64,000 nt of DNA from Spirosoma montaniterrae. GTDB lineage: Bacteria > Bacteroidota > Bacteroidia > Cytophagales > Spirosomataceae. The stretch is taken from positions 1,426,001 to 1,490,000 of the forward strand of contig NZ_CP014263.1 of the NCBI RefSeq assembly GCF_001988955.1. The letters run 5' to 3'. This document shows, in pieces, positions 25,801 through 33,727 of the stretch. The notes beneath the pieces are model-generated. The model saw only the letters and a list, made by a program, of their open reading frames with translations, made no database searches and was not told the DNA's origin. Both the position numbers and the translations under genes were made by a program. Position 1 is the first letter of the stretch; the number at the start of each line of letters is the position of its first letter.

Positions 25801-26270
25801 ATGGCACCTGGACGCTGCTGCCCTTCGACAATGCCATGACCGACCCGCTCTGTATATCAGGATTCTCACTCACAGCCGTTTCGGTTGCCAGTTCATCGGC
25901 AACCGTAAGTTGGTGGGATGCTATAGCAGGCGGTAATCTGTTGGCGTCGGGTAGCGCGTACACGCCCGTAGCCTCAACCGTTACGAGTCAGGTCGTTTTT
26001 GCTCAGGCACTTTGTTCGGGACTGTGTCCGAGCGTTCGGGTGCCGGTTACGCTAAACCAACTGACCATGCGCACATTAAAAACCGGCGACTGGACTAACC
26101 CAACCACCTGGTCTTGCAACCGTGTGCCAACCCTTGCCGACATGGTGTACATTGATGCGGGCCACGTTGTATCGCTTACCGACAGTCAGCCACAGGCCCG
26201 GCAGATTATTTATCAGGGAGGCACACTGCGTTTCCTGACAAATGGCGTAGTCAGGCTTCAACAGAATTAG
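22863..26270 (+). CDS. Secreted subtilase with Ig-like repeats and P-domain
   Basis: The 1135-residue protein has a Sec signal (about residues 1-21), an inhibitor-like propeptide to about 125, then an S8 peptidase domain. The triad is D162 (AICDDAV), H198 (SHGTHVAG) and S355 (GTSMACP), with oxyanion N293. From about 410 there are roughly five repeats of about 80 residues, each with a Cys, a central YQWRR-like Trp and a GxYxV end (Ig/PKD-like), then a proprotein-convertase P-domain (about 880-1000) and a short beta-rich tail. No clear T9SS tail is present at the end. It is likely an extracellular protease. Confidence 0.88.
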   Translation: MSAIFYRFLFVGCIAVVPAFGQLVDPDYVDGEVYIKVKALADPTQVKTSPVTNLAAELPSLIKFTNRFTFDRAEQSFYFATDAGLKRVYRLKIADAKRVDELIEEIRKDGDIEYIEKVPLMRVSLVPNDPATNTQYHLNTIKAYQAWDINQGNALIKIAICDDAVQTNHPDLQGNMLPGYDVANGDTDPNPPSTGLSHGTHVAGIAGAVTNNGVGIASLGFNKVKLIPVKSTTDASAGQTIITHAYEGVAWAAQNGANIINTSWGGGGYSQTAQNLANSVYNQGIIWIAAAGNDNVSTVSYPGAYSNVVAVVSTTSTDTRSGFSNYGTAADVCAPGSSIYSTVPFNTYASYSGTSMACPLTASLFGYIWSINPALTPAQLITLIKNTCDNIDAQNPGLTGLLGSGRINALRAVQQACPTIPAVNILPGGNTLVCAGTSLTLTATPVSGGTYQWRRDNVATGTNTNTLVVSETGVYNVTVTTADGCSASATAVNVTVIPATLTISTNKPPVLCGIDSVRLTIPVTYAGLVEWRRNGLTISNARNSLVVREPGDYSVRLSAAGLSCTAVSNVLSVTAVMVDTQVTASGSPQLCPGQSLTLSVAPTAGANYQWRRSGAFVGTNANSLTVNETGAYSVSITSGLCTFSSTSIAVTVLPVSLVISATRPTTFCTGDSTLLTTTNVPGLAYTWLRNGAVVSGSSSATLVAKTNGQYVVTSAFSSCSVASTPVTVLIPSFSVAITNTLNTSLACTGARLPLTATVIPAAGYQWFRNNATVAGASTGSFTAVQPGNYRAVATTQGCSFSSSAVALQFLDVQTASPVTQSVSLCLSQPGVPVSSSLTATAPVCPASLTQTPVYAGGTVGYDAGQKSGSDPTVMVSNLPLLSNLRVSITWLKKRGGDQTTCGTATQTGNPYNNEVQFQLRSPQGTVITLVPAGLYGGGNAGMVTTVFQDGAATIASGATPASGMFSPAQPLATVYAENPNGTWTLLPFDNAMTDPLCISGFSLTAVSVASSSATVSWWDAIAGGNLLASGSAYTPVASTVTSQVVFAQALCSGLCPSVRVPVTLNQLTMRTLKTGDWTNPTTWSCNRVPTLADMVYIDAGHVVSLTDSQPQARQIIYQGGTLRFLTNGVVRLQQN

Positions 26271-26288
26271 CATCTTCACTGATGATCA

Positions 26289-26510
26289 TTACTCAATGAC
26301 AATTTCGTGAGCAATTAAATTGGCTGCGTAGTCAAGGGCTGCTAAAACCTGCTCCCGGCTCAAGTGCGGGTACATACCGAGAATATCATCAATTGTAAAG
26401 CCCCCCGCCAATTTACGCACGATCAGTTCAACAGTGATACGAGTTCCGGCTATGGTAGGTTTCCCCATCATAACAGCCGGATTTCGTATGATGCTTGCTT
26501 GCTGAGTCAT
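26289..26510 (-). CDS. DUF433 antitoxin-like protein, orphan
   Basis: The 73-residue protein starts at ATG 26510 (MTQQASIIRNP). It contains the DUF433 signature: RNPAVMMGKPTIAGTRITVELI, shown here in part as GKPTIAGTRI, then a helix-turn-helix like DDILGMYPHL and ALDYAANL. DUF433 proteins usually act as antitoxins beside a DUF5615 PIN-like toxin. Here no toxin gene is adjacent: the next gene is a glucosidase 35 bases upstream and a subtilase converges downstream. Confidence 0.8.
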   Translation of the reverse strand: MTQQASIIRNPAVMMGKPTIAGTRITVELIVRKLAGGFTIDDILGMYPHLSREQVLAALDYAANLIAHEIVIE

Positions 26511-26524
26511 GGAAATGTTTTTGT

Positions 26525-26532
26525 CAAATTTA
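26525..26532 (-). promoter_or_regulatory. -7 element for the DUF433 gene
   Basis: TAAATTTG on the minus strand, 14 bases before the ATG at 26510 and in the gap after the glucosidase stop. Confidence 0.4.
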
Positions 26533-26544
26533 CGAAACACCGGC

Positions 26545-29223
26545 CTATTTCGCTACTGGTGTTTCTACGGTTTCGGTGCGGTATTTATACAAATACTCGA
26601 TCAGGTCGGCAACGAGGCCCGTCCAGCCAGTTTGGTGATTGGCACCTAAGCCAGCCCCTACGTCGCCGTGGAAGTATTCGTAGAATAAATACAAACCGTC
26701 GAAATGCGGGTCGGTCTGCATTTTTTTGTCGAAACCATAGGCTGGAATCCGCCCGTCGGCCCCGCGCCGGAAGATGTTGATGAGCCGCTCAGCCACCAGC
26801 ACCGTAGCGTCTTTGATGCTCATGACCTGCCCCGAATGCGTTGGGTATTCTACCTCGAAATCATCGCCGTAATATTGGTAGAATTTCAGCAGCGAATCGA
26901 CCAGCAGGAAATTCACCGGGAACCAGACCGGCCCGCGCCAGTTGGAATTGCCACCAAACATGCTCATCTCCGACTCGGCAGGCACGTAGCGCACCTGGAA
27001 AATTTCGCTGTTCAGCTCGAACTGATAGGGCGTTTTCTCATGGTATTTCGACAAGGCCCGGATGCCGTAGTCGGACAGAAACTCGGTTTCATCGAACATC
27101 CGTTTCAGAATCATCTTCATACGGTGGCCACGCAGCAAACTAAGCAGGTGCGTTTCACCCTTGCCCGGCTCATGCCAGCGCGATACTAACGACGCCAGAT
27201 CGGGGCGGTTGGTCAATACCCATTCTACACGACGCTTGAAATCAGGCAGTTTCGAGAGCAGGTCTTCATCTAAAATTTCGACCGCAAACAACGGAATCAG
27301 CCCTACCATCGACCGGATTTTGAGCAGCCGGGCGTTGTTGTCGGGCATGTGCAGAACGTCGTAGTAGAACTGATCGACTTCATCCCACAGACTGATATTC
27401 TGCCGACCGAGGTTGTTCATGGCCCCGGCGATGTGCAGAAAATGCTCGAAGAACTTGCTCGCCATGTCCTGATAGCTGGGACGTGTCAGACCAATTTCGC
27501 AGGCAATGCGGAGCATGTTCAGCGTGTACATTGCCATCCAGCCCGTGCCGTCGGCCTGCTCGATGCGCCCGCCCATCGGCAGCGGCTGACTGCGGTCGAA
27601 TACGCCGATATTATCGAGACCGAGGAAGCCTCCGCCGAAGATGTTGTTTCCTTCAACGTCTTTGCGGTTCACCCACCACGTAAAGTTGAGCAGCAGTTTA
27701 TGAAACACCCGCTCAAGGAATGAGATGTCGCCTTCTCCGTTCAGTTCTTTATCGATCTCATACACTTTCCAGCACGCCCACGCATGAACGGGCGGGTTCA
27801 CGTCCGAGAAGTTCCATTCGTAGGCCGGAATCTGCCCGTTGGGATGCATGTAATATTCGCGCAGAATAACGGCCAACTGCCGCTTGGCGAAGTGCGGGTC
27901 GAGCCGGGCCAGTGTGAGGGTATGGAAGGCCAAATCCCAGGCTGCAAACCACGGGTATTCCCACTTGTCGGGCATGCTCAGAATATTGGCCGTGTACATA
28001 TGCCGCCAGCCTTCGTTCCGGGCATACACGCGCCCCTGAAACGGCACCGGCATTTTGGGGTCGCCCTTGAGCCATTCGTTGACGTTGTAATAATAAAACT
28101 GCTTGTTCCAGAGCATACCGGCATAAGCCTGTCGCTGAATTGCCAGCAGTTCGGGGTCAGTTACGTTGCGTTGCAGGTTGGCATAGAACGCATCTGCTTC
28201 ATCGAGCCGTTGCTGCCAGATGGTGTCAAAATCGGCAAAAGGCTGCGACAGCGTCGTCTGATCGCTGAACCGTAACCGGATTTTAACGCTGCCACCCGCC
28301 GGAACCTGCCGCACATATTGCGCAGCCGCTTTGGTGCCAATTTCGTTTGGGTTAATAAACGATTTGCGCCCGCCCGATACAATGTAGTTGTTGATCCCGT
28401 CTTTTGGGTATTTCGATACGTTGGGGCGTCCGTAAAGCCGTTCGGTGTTTGTGTCGTTATCGCAGAACAGCAGCGCGTCGGCCTCTTCGCAGTAGAGTTT
28501 ATATTTGCCTAACTGCTTGTGATTCACCTCGATTTGATTCGTACCGATGCCGTTCAGCATTGGCCGTATGTTGCTGTACTGCTCATAGCCCCAGGCCCAT
28601 GTATTCCGAAACCAGATGGTAGGCAACAGCGTTAGCGGGGCGTCTTTATCGGAGCGGTTGTGCGCCGTTACGGTCACTAACCAGTCGTTCTGATCGGCTT
28701 TGGCGTACTCAATGAAAATGTCGAAATACTCATCTTTGTCGAAGATGCCGGTATCGGTGATCTCAAACTCCGGCTCCTGCCGACCACGCCGGGCGGTTTC
28801 GATTACGAGCCGGTTATAGGGGTATTCCTGCTGCGGATATTTATACAGCATTTTCATGTACGAGTGCGTGGGCGTACTGTCTAAATAATAGTACAGTTCT
28901 TTTACGTCTTCGCCATGATTGCCTTCCGGCCCGCTCAGGCCAAACAGCCGTTCTTTAAGGATCGAATCTTTATGGTTCCAGAATGCCAGTGCGAAGCAGA
29001 TGTGGCCCTTGTTGTCGGCTATACCGCCAATGCCTTCTTCGCCCCACCGATATGCCCGCGACCGGGCCATATCGTGGCTGACGTAATTCCAGGCATCGCC
29101 GTAAGGACTGTAATCTTCGCGGACGGTGCCCCAGGCGCGCTCGGTTAAATAAGGCCCCCATTTCTTCCAACCTTTGTTATCGGCTCGTTCGTAGATGCGT
29201 TCGCGTTCGGCAATAGAAGTCAT
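26545..29223 (-). CDS. GH63-type alpha-glucosidase/glycosidase
   Basis: The protein has 892 residues from the ATG at 29223 (MTSIAERERIY). It shows the MGH1/GH63 layout: an N-terminal beta domain with WGTVREDYSPYGDAWNY, and an (alpha/alpha)6 C-terminal barrel. Strong family-like segments are FLGLDNIGVFDRS (with the candidate acid), GRIEQADGTGWMAMY and SNWRGPVWFPVN. Family members hydrolyse alpha-glucosides or mannosylglycerate, cytoplasmically as there is no signal peptide. It stands alone with a short intergenic region; a -7 element lies 51 bases upstream. Confidence 0.88.
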   Translation of the reverse strand: MTSIAERERIYERADNKGWKKWGPYLTERAWGTVREDYSPYGDAWNYVSHDMARSRAYRWGEEGIGGIADNKGHICFALAFWNHKDSILKERLFGLSGPEGNHGEDVKELYYYLDSTPTHSYMKMLYKYPQQEYPYNRLVIETARRGRQEPEFEITDTGIFDKDEYFDIFIEYAKADQNDWLVTVTAHNRSDKDAPLTLLPTIWFRNTWAWGYEQYSNIRPMLNGIGTNQIEVNHKQLGKYKLYCEEADALLFCDNDTNTERLYGRPNVSKYPKDGINNYIVSGGRKSFINPNEIGTKAAAQYVRQVPAGGSVKIRLRFSDQTTLSQPFADFDTIWQQRLDEADAFYANLQRNVTDPELLAIQRQAYAGMLWNKQFYYYNVNEWLKGDPKMPVPFQGRVYARNEGWRHMYTANILSMPDKWEYPWFAAWDLAFHTLTLARLDPHFAKRQLAVILREYYMHPNGQIPAYEWNFSDVNPPVHAWACWKVYEIDKELNGEGDISFLERVFHKLLLNFTWWVNRKDVEGNNIFGGGFLGLDNIGVFDRSQPLPMGGRIEQADGTGWMAMYTLNMLRIACEIGLTRPSYQDMASKFFEHFLHIAGAMNNLGRQNISLWDEVDQFYYDVLHMPDNNARLLKIRSMVGLIPLFAVEILDEDLLSKLPDFKRRVEWVLTNRPDLASLVSRWHEPGKGETHLLSLLRGHRMKMILKRMFDETEFLSDYGIRALSKYHEKTPYQFELNSEIFQVRYVPAESEMSMFGGNSNWRGPVWFPVNFLLVDSLLKFYQYYGDDFEVEYPTHSGQVMSIKDATVLVAERLINIFRRGADGRIPAYGFDKKMQTDPHFDGLYLFYEYFHGDVGAGLGANHQTGWTGLVADLIEYLYKYRTETVETPVAK

Positions 29224-29274
29224 AAAAAAGTCAATACGGCAGGTGAGTAGATGGTCTAAGCGGATATGTAGCTT

Positions 29275-29282
29275 CAAAAATA
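29275..29282 (-). promoter_or_regulatory. -7 element for the GH63 gene
   Basis: TATTTTTG on the minus strand, 51 bases before the ATG at 29223. No -33 TTG is present. Confidence 0.35.
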
Positions 29283-29464
29283 CGCGTAAATACGTGTCGA
29301 TACAGTGGAACTGCCACGAATCCGCTGATTTAAAGTTAGTTTTACACAGGTTGAGTGGGTTATGACTGAATTTTTGCCAATAAGTATCGCTAAAAATTTA
29401 CGAAAAGAGCAAATACATCGGAGTCCGTACAAAACATTTTCGTGGAACACGCCGTAAATCGTCA

Positions 29465-29472
29465 TAGCTTTG
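29465..29472 (+). promoter_or_regulatory. -7 element for the carboxypeptidase-regulatory-like lipoprotein
   Basis: TAGCTTTG matches TAnnTTTG; a TTTTCG-like -33 segment lies 22 bases upstream (from 29437). The ATG at 29496 is 23 bases downstream. Confidence 0.5.
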
Positions 29473-29495
29473 ATGTGGTTTTAGGTGGAAATAAT

Positions 29496-30299
29496 ATGAC
29501 TATGCGTACAACCGTACTCATTGGATTGGCGATGGCAGGATGTATGATCCTATATGCCTGTGCAAAAACATCGCCCGATCCGATGGCCGACGATTCGCTT
29601 ACGCCTAAAGGTGCGATAAGCAGTGCCGATCTGCCCAAAGGCGACATTACTGGTTTCGTAAAACTCCACGACGAGTTCGGTACGCCTAAAGCCGACAATG
29701 CCGGTATGATTGTGTCGCTGGAGGGGTTGCAAACGGCTTTCCCCGCCCGCACCCGCCCCGAAGGTCGGTTTACGATCACCAATGCTCCGGCGGGGCTGTA
29801 TAATCTGAGTTATCGAAAAGAGGAGTTTGGCAATACCAAGCTAATTGGTATCATACATACCGGCGGATCAGTGCCCACCACGGCCCCGCCGATCAACATC
29901 TGGGAAACGCCCCGCACCATACCGGCTAACCTAACGGTATCGATCAATAAGCTGACTATCAGCCTAACCGGCATAGCGACGCCCGTTCAGCCTGCCGGAA
30001 CCGCCCCGGAGCAGCAACGCCGGGTGCGCGTATTTTTTGGCCGCGACGATAAAGTAAACGCCCTGAATTATACAATGACACTGCCCCAGTTTACGCTGGC
30101 ACCGGGTGGTACGGGCGCGTTCTCGCTGAACTTTCTGGCCGACGATCTGCTGTCGTTCAAACCCGGCGAACGGGTATATGCCATCGTCTACGGCATCACG
30201 GCCACCGAAAACGCTTATGTTGATCCCGAAACTAAGCGCACTATCTACGCTGGCATCAATCCAACGCCCTCGAATGTGGTAAGTTTCGTATTGCCATAA
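29496..30299 (+). CDS. Lipoprotein with carboxypeptidase-regulatory-like domain
   Basis: The 267-residue protein starts at ATG 29496 (an alternative ATG is at 29502). A lipoprotein signal ends at YACAK. Residues 50-115 look like a carboxypeptidase-regulatory/CarboxypepD-like beta sandwich (GDITGFVKLHDEFG...PEGRFTITNAPAGLYNLSY), often seen in outer-membrane proteins. The second half is an undefined beta domain. It is probably surface or periplasmic; the function is unknown. The promoter is visible just upstream. Confidence 0.7.
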   Translation: MTMRTTVLIGLAMAGCMILYACAKTSPDPMADDSLTPKGAISSADLPKGDITGFVKLHDEFGTPKADNAGMIVSLEGLQTAFPARTRPEGRFTITNAPAGLYNLSYRKEEFGNTKLIGIIHTGGSVPTTAPPINIWETPRTIPANLTVSINKLTISLTGIATPVQPAGTAPEQQRRVRVFFGRDDKVNALNYTMTLPQFTLAPGGTGAFSLNFLADDLLSFKPGERVYAIVYGITATENAYVDPETKRTIYAGINPTPSNVVSFVLP

Positions 30300-30300
30300 A

Positions 30301-31452
30301 CTAGTTTACGGCTGCCAGCACCCGCTTTATCAGCTCATTTGGATTGCCGTCGTGCCACCGCCACACAAGTACAATGTCGTGTTCGGGGTCGATCCAGACG
30401 GTGTTTTGCCCGGCACCGAGCGCGGCAAAGCTGTTCGTGGGCGCGTCGGGCCAGGGCTTTTTGCCGCTTTCACCCTTGCCGGTGTTGAGCCACCACAAAT
30501 AGCCATAATCGGGGCCAACCGGGCCAACGGTAGTGGCCTGCCGTACCCAGTTGGCCGACACAATCTGTTGGTTCTGCCAGCGTCCCTGCCGCAGAAACAG
30601 GTAGCCGAAGCGAGCGAGGTCACGGGCGTTGATCCACAGCCCACCTCCCCAGCGCGTGCCACCGCTCACCGAGGGCATAGGCTTTCCGTTGATGTCGGCC
30701 ACGGCAGTAGGGTAAGGAATATACTGCCACGTATCCGATGCGCCGATGGGGTTCATCAACTCGTCGCGCACGACGTCGGGAATGGGCTTTTTCCAGAGCC
30801 GGAGCAGCGAAAGAGCCAGTCGGTTGATTCTGACGTCGTTGTACTCGTAATACGTACCGGGTTTTTGCAGGACGCGGGGTTTTCGTTCGCCCCGCCCGAA
30901 GGCTTCTCGGCCCACAAAATTGCTGTGTTTGCCCCATAATTCTCCCTCCCATTCGCTGGTCTGGCGCAGGTGCTGTTCCCACGTAACGGCCCGGTTCTGA
31001 TCCGAATCGTAGCCACCATCGCGGACGCGCTTACCAACCGGTTCCTGAAGATCAGGAATCAGACCACGCTCGTGGCTGATGCCGGTAATGGTCGACAGTA
31101 CGCTTTTGGCGACGCTATAGGTAGGATCGGCGCGTTGGGTTTCGCCCCATTCGGCCACGATGTAGCCGTGCCGCAGAATAATGCCATTCGTAGCTGCCCG
31201 GCTGTTGGGAATGGGGCCAAGCAACTTCCCGAAAATTTCTTCCTGCGTCGAGAAGTCAGGCTTCATCTGCTTGGTTTCCTGCGTTTTGGCGAAAGCTACT
31301 GCTGAATCGAGCCGGGCGGGGTCCATACCGGCCTTGTCGGGCGAGATTCGCGCCCAGGCGTCTTTGGGCGGGAAGTAGGTTTTCGAGGTAGTAGCAGCGG
31401 GCCGCTGACAGGCAACGGCGACGATGAGAAAGAGAGGGTAGAAACGGTTCAT
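30301..31452 (-). CDS. Beta-lactamase-fold serine hydrolase lipoprotein
   Basis: The 383-residue protein has a lipoprotein signal (VAVACQ, Cys at 15) and a class C beta-lactamase/penicillin-binding fold. The nucleophile is S113 with K116 (SVAK), and a YND sits where the YxN motif is expected (about 204-206). A C-terminal KTG-like segment is not obvious; the last part reads WIDPEHDIVLVWRWHDG, as in the esterase-like branch. It probably hydrolyses an ester or D-peptide in the periplasm rather than beta-lactams. It converges with the lipoprotein gene on one side and lies 17 bases from the M28 gene on the same strand. Confidence 0.85.
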   Translation of the reverse strand: MNRFYPLFLIVAVACQRPAATTSKTYFPPKDAWARISPDKAGMDPARLDSAVAFAKTQETKQMKPDFSTQEEIFGKLLGPIPNSRAATNGIILRHGYIVAEWGETQRADPTYSVAKSVLSTITGISHERGLIPDLQEPVGKRVRDGGYDSDQNRAVTWEQHLRQTSEWEGELWGKHSNFVGREAFGRGERKPRVLQKPGTYYEYNDVRINRLALSLLRLWKKPIPDVVRDELMNPIGASDTWQYIPYPTAVADINGKPMPSVSGGTRWGGGLWINARDLARFGYLFLRQGRWQNQQIVSANWVRQATTVGPVGPDYGYLWWLNTGKGESGKKPWPDAPTNSFAALGAGQNTVWIDPEHDIVLVWRWHDGNPNELIKRVLAAVN

Positions 31453-31469
31453 AGAAAGATGTAGTCAGG

Positions 31470-32984
31470 CTAACGCTCCAGTTTAAACCCTTCATCGAGC
31501 CGGACGCGCTGCGGGCGGTTGGCAACATCCCAGCCGGTCAGATACATCCAGCGGGTAACGTTGGTCAGCTTACCGAGGTCGATACGGGCGGGTTCGTCGC
31601 GGGGGGTGTGGTAGTCGGGGTGGAGCAGGCTCGTAAAGAAAATGGCTGGAATGTTCTGGCGGGCGTAGGGGAGGTGGTCACTGCGGAAATAAAACCCTTC
31701 ACGGTGATCGACCTTATCCCAAAGCGTATCGAGCTTAAACTGCGGGCCGTTCTGATTGGCGGTCAGAGCCGCATTCACCAAATCGAGCGAGTTGCGGTGG
31801 GGTAGCTGCGAACCAAGCAGGGCCGCGCTGTCGGGGGCATTGCGGCCAATCATGTCGGCATTCAGCACTGCCACCAGCGATTGCTTCGGCACGGTCGGAT
31901 GTTCGGCGTAATAGCGTGAACCAAGCAGCCCCCGCTCTTCGGCTCCGTGAAAGACAAACAGAGCCGAGCGTTTGGCAGGTTGCCGCACAAAGGCCCGTGC
32001 AATAGCCATCATTGCCACACAACTGCTGGCGTTGTCGTCGGCTCCGTTGTAGATAGAATCGCCCGGCGTGGATGCGCCCGCTACCGGCATCCGAACGCCA
32101 TCGTGATCCTGGTGCGTGCTGAATAAAACGTACTCATTTTTCAGTGTCGGGTCTGTGCCGGGGGCGCGGGCAACGATATTGACCGACGGGTAGCTAAAAC
32201 TTTCGACGTTGACTACGTTGGTAAATCGCTGACCGGGCTGCTGCACCAACGACAATGCACTGGCCGGAAGCCATACCGTGGGAGCCTGGGCGAAAACGCG
32301 GGTATTGGGGCCACCGGGCAGGTCGTAGCGGCCCCGTTCGAGCAGCATACTCCAGCGGTTATACACGCCCTGCGCGAAATTATCCGACACGAATAGCACC
32401 GCCGATGCACCCGCTTTAGTCAACTCTGCCGACCGGCGTTGCATGGTGCCGAACACAAACCGATACACGTTCTGATTGGCCGGGGCCGTACCTGAAAATA
32501 GCAGGGCTACCGCCTTTCCGTTCAGATCAACGCCAGCCAGTTCGGCGGGTGTGCCCGTTCCAACAAATACCAGGGGCGCATCGACCGAGGCAATGGCCGG
32601 AACCGTCACAACGGCGTCGCGGCCATGCATCAGGTCACGGTTGCCGATGCTCAGGCGGCTGGTTTCGGTGATGCGGGTGCGCTGGAGGTGAAAAAACTGA
32701 AAAAACGTGCCATCGTCGCCAGCGGGTTGCAAACCAATAGCCCGAAGCTGATCGGCCAGCCACACCGACGCTTTCAGTTCGTTGAGCGTACCGGCTTCGC
32801 GGCCCTGAAAATGATCGTCGGCCAGCGCAAACAGGTCGCGTTTGATATCGGCTTCACGAATGGCCGACAGCGCGTTGGCAGTGGCAGGTGTTGCGCTGCG
32901 GGGCTTCGGCTGGGCAGAACAGATAGGTAACAGGCGAACTATGAGCAGTACAGCTAAAAAGATGTCGATCCGGTAACAGCGCAT
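31470..32984 (-). CDS. M28-family secreted metallopeptidase
   Basis: The 504-residue protein has a Sec signal ending at CSAQ, a PA-like insert (about residues 130-240), and an M28 catalytic core. Zinc ligands and neighbours are visible in STHQDHDG (His), NGADDNAS (bridging Asp), GAEERGLLGS (catalytic and ligand Glu), NADMIGRN (Asp) and a C-terminal His near SDHLPY. Such enzymes act as exported aminopeptidases. It is probably the first gene of a two-gene unit with the serine hydrolase downstream. Confidence 0.9.
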   Translation of the reverse strand: MRCYRIDIFLAVLLIVRLLPICSAQPKPRSATPATANALSAIREADIKRDLFALADDHFQGREAGTLNELKASVWLADQLRAIGLQPAGDDGTFFQFFHLQRTRITETSRLSIGNRDLMHGRDAVVTVPAIASVDAPLVFVGTGTPAELAGVDLNGKAVALLFSGTAPANQNVYRFVFGTMQRRSAELTKAGASAVLFVSDNFAQGVYNRWSMLLERGRYDLPGGPNTRVFAQAPTVWLPASALSLVQQPGQRFTNVVNVESFSYPSVNIVARAPGTDPTLKNEYVLFSTHQDHDGVRMPVAGASTPGDSIYNGADDNASSCVAMMAIARAFVRQPAKRSALFVFHGAEERGLLGSRYYAEHPTVPKQSLVAVLNADMIGRNAPDSAALLGSQLPHRNSLDLVNAALTANQNGPQFKLDTLWDKVDHREGFYFRSDHLPYARQNIPAIFFTSLLHPDYHTPRDEPARIDLGKLTNVTRWMYLTGWDVANRPQRVRLDEGFKLER

Positions 32985-33019
32985 GGTAGTGGTTTGATGG
33001 GTATGTTTTATGATAGACG

Positions 33020-33376
33020 CTAAGCTGTTTCGAGAATGAAATTACCGTCGATGTCCAACTTCTCATGCAGACGCTTGGCGAGTTCAAGTGTTATCCGTCT
33101 TTTCCCGTTTAAAATCTCCGAGACACGCGAAGTTTCAATATCTAAAAGCTGTGCCAGGTCTTTCTGTTTCAATTTCATTTCATACATTTTCCACTCAATC
33201 ATGCCAACAAGCGTCGTCGGTTTTGGAAAGTTCATAGTTGCTTCTTCATAGGCTTGAATGGCTTCGGCCAGCGTGCGAGCCTGCTTTTGCAGAGAAATGT
33301 CTTCCCCCATTTGGCTAATCAAGGCATCGAATGTTGCGAAAGCCTGCTTGTAATCGGTTTCGTTTTGAATGGTCAT
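33020..33376 (-). CDS. higA: HigA-type antitoxin (Xre)
   Basis: The 118-residue protein has an N-terminal helical half and a C-terminal helix-turn-helix: the segment KQKDLAQLLDIETSRVSEIL (about residues 73-92) is the Xre domain, followed by NGKRRITLELAKRLHEKL. HigA binds its own promoter and the HigB toxin. The gene overlaps the toxin by 4 bases (ATGA) and follows it, as in the reverse-order higBA systems. A second, unpaired HigA is at 48088. Confidence 0.9.
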   Translation of the reverse strand: MTIQNETDYKQAFATFDALISQMGEDISLQKQARTLAEAIQAYEEATMNFPKPTTLVGMIEWKMYEMKLKQKDLAQLLDIETSRVSEILNGKRRITLELAKRLHEKLDIDGNFILETA

Positions 33377-33678
33377 GTTTTGTGTTCCACTGTTTTAGCA
33401 TCGATTTTATCGTATTCGGCATGTGTACCGATAAACTTGATATAAACCGTGCGGATGCTGAATAGGATAGTTACAACTAAACGATAACGGTTGCCGCGTA
33501 TGTTAAAAATGAAACGGTCATTGCCTACATAGTCAACCGTGTTGAAAGTAGCCCGAACATGGTTTATATTGGCCCAATCAATAGCCGCTACCACATCATA
33601 CCACTCCATCAACGCAACCAGCACATCAGGGTGTTTTTCTGTAAATCGGATCAGGGTAGCTTTTGCAATTATTACCAT
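33373..33678 (-). CDS. higB: HigB-type mRNA interferase toxin
   Basis: The 101-residue protein starts at ATG 33678, chosen because TACGTTTG, a -7 element, lies 5 bases upstream of it and inside the longer frame to 33705. It ends with the HigB hallmark FIGTHAEYDKID (about residues 84-95), a conserved His and Tyr for RNA cleavage, and the RLVVTILFSIRTVYIKF strand. HigB cuts translated mRNA at the ribosome. The antitoxin gene follows and overlaps by 4 bases. Confidence 0.88.
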   Translation of the reverse strand: MVIIAKATLIRFTEKHPDVLVALMEWYDVVAAIDWANINHVRATFNTVDYVGNDRFIFNIRGNRYRLVVTILFSIRTVYIKFIGTHAEYDKIDAKTVEHKT

Positions 33679-33682
33679 AACG

Positions 33683-33690
33683 CAAACGTA
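33683..33690 (-). promoter_or_regulatory. -7 element of higBA
   Basis: TACGTTTG lies on the minus strand directly before ATG 33678, so the toxin message would be leaderless or nearly so, and HigA would be expected to act here. Confidence 0.5.
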
Positions 33691-33727
33691 CCGCATAGAT
33701 TCCATTTTTTAGAATTTTTTTACACGT

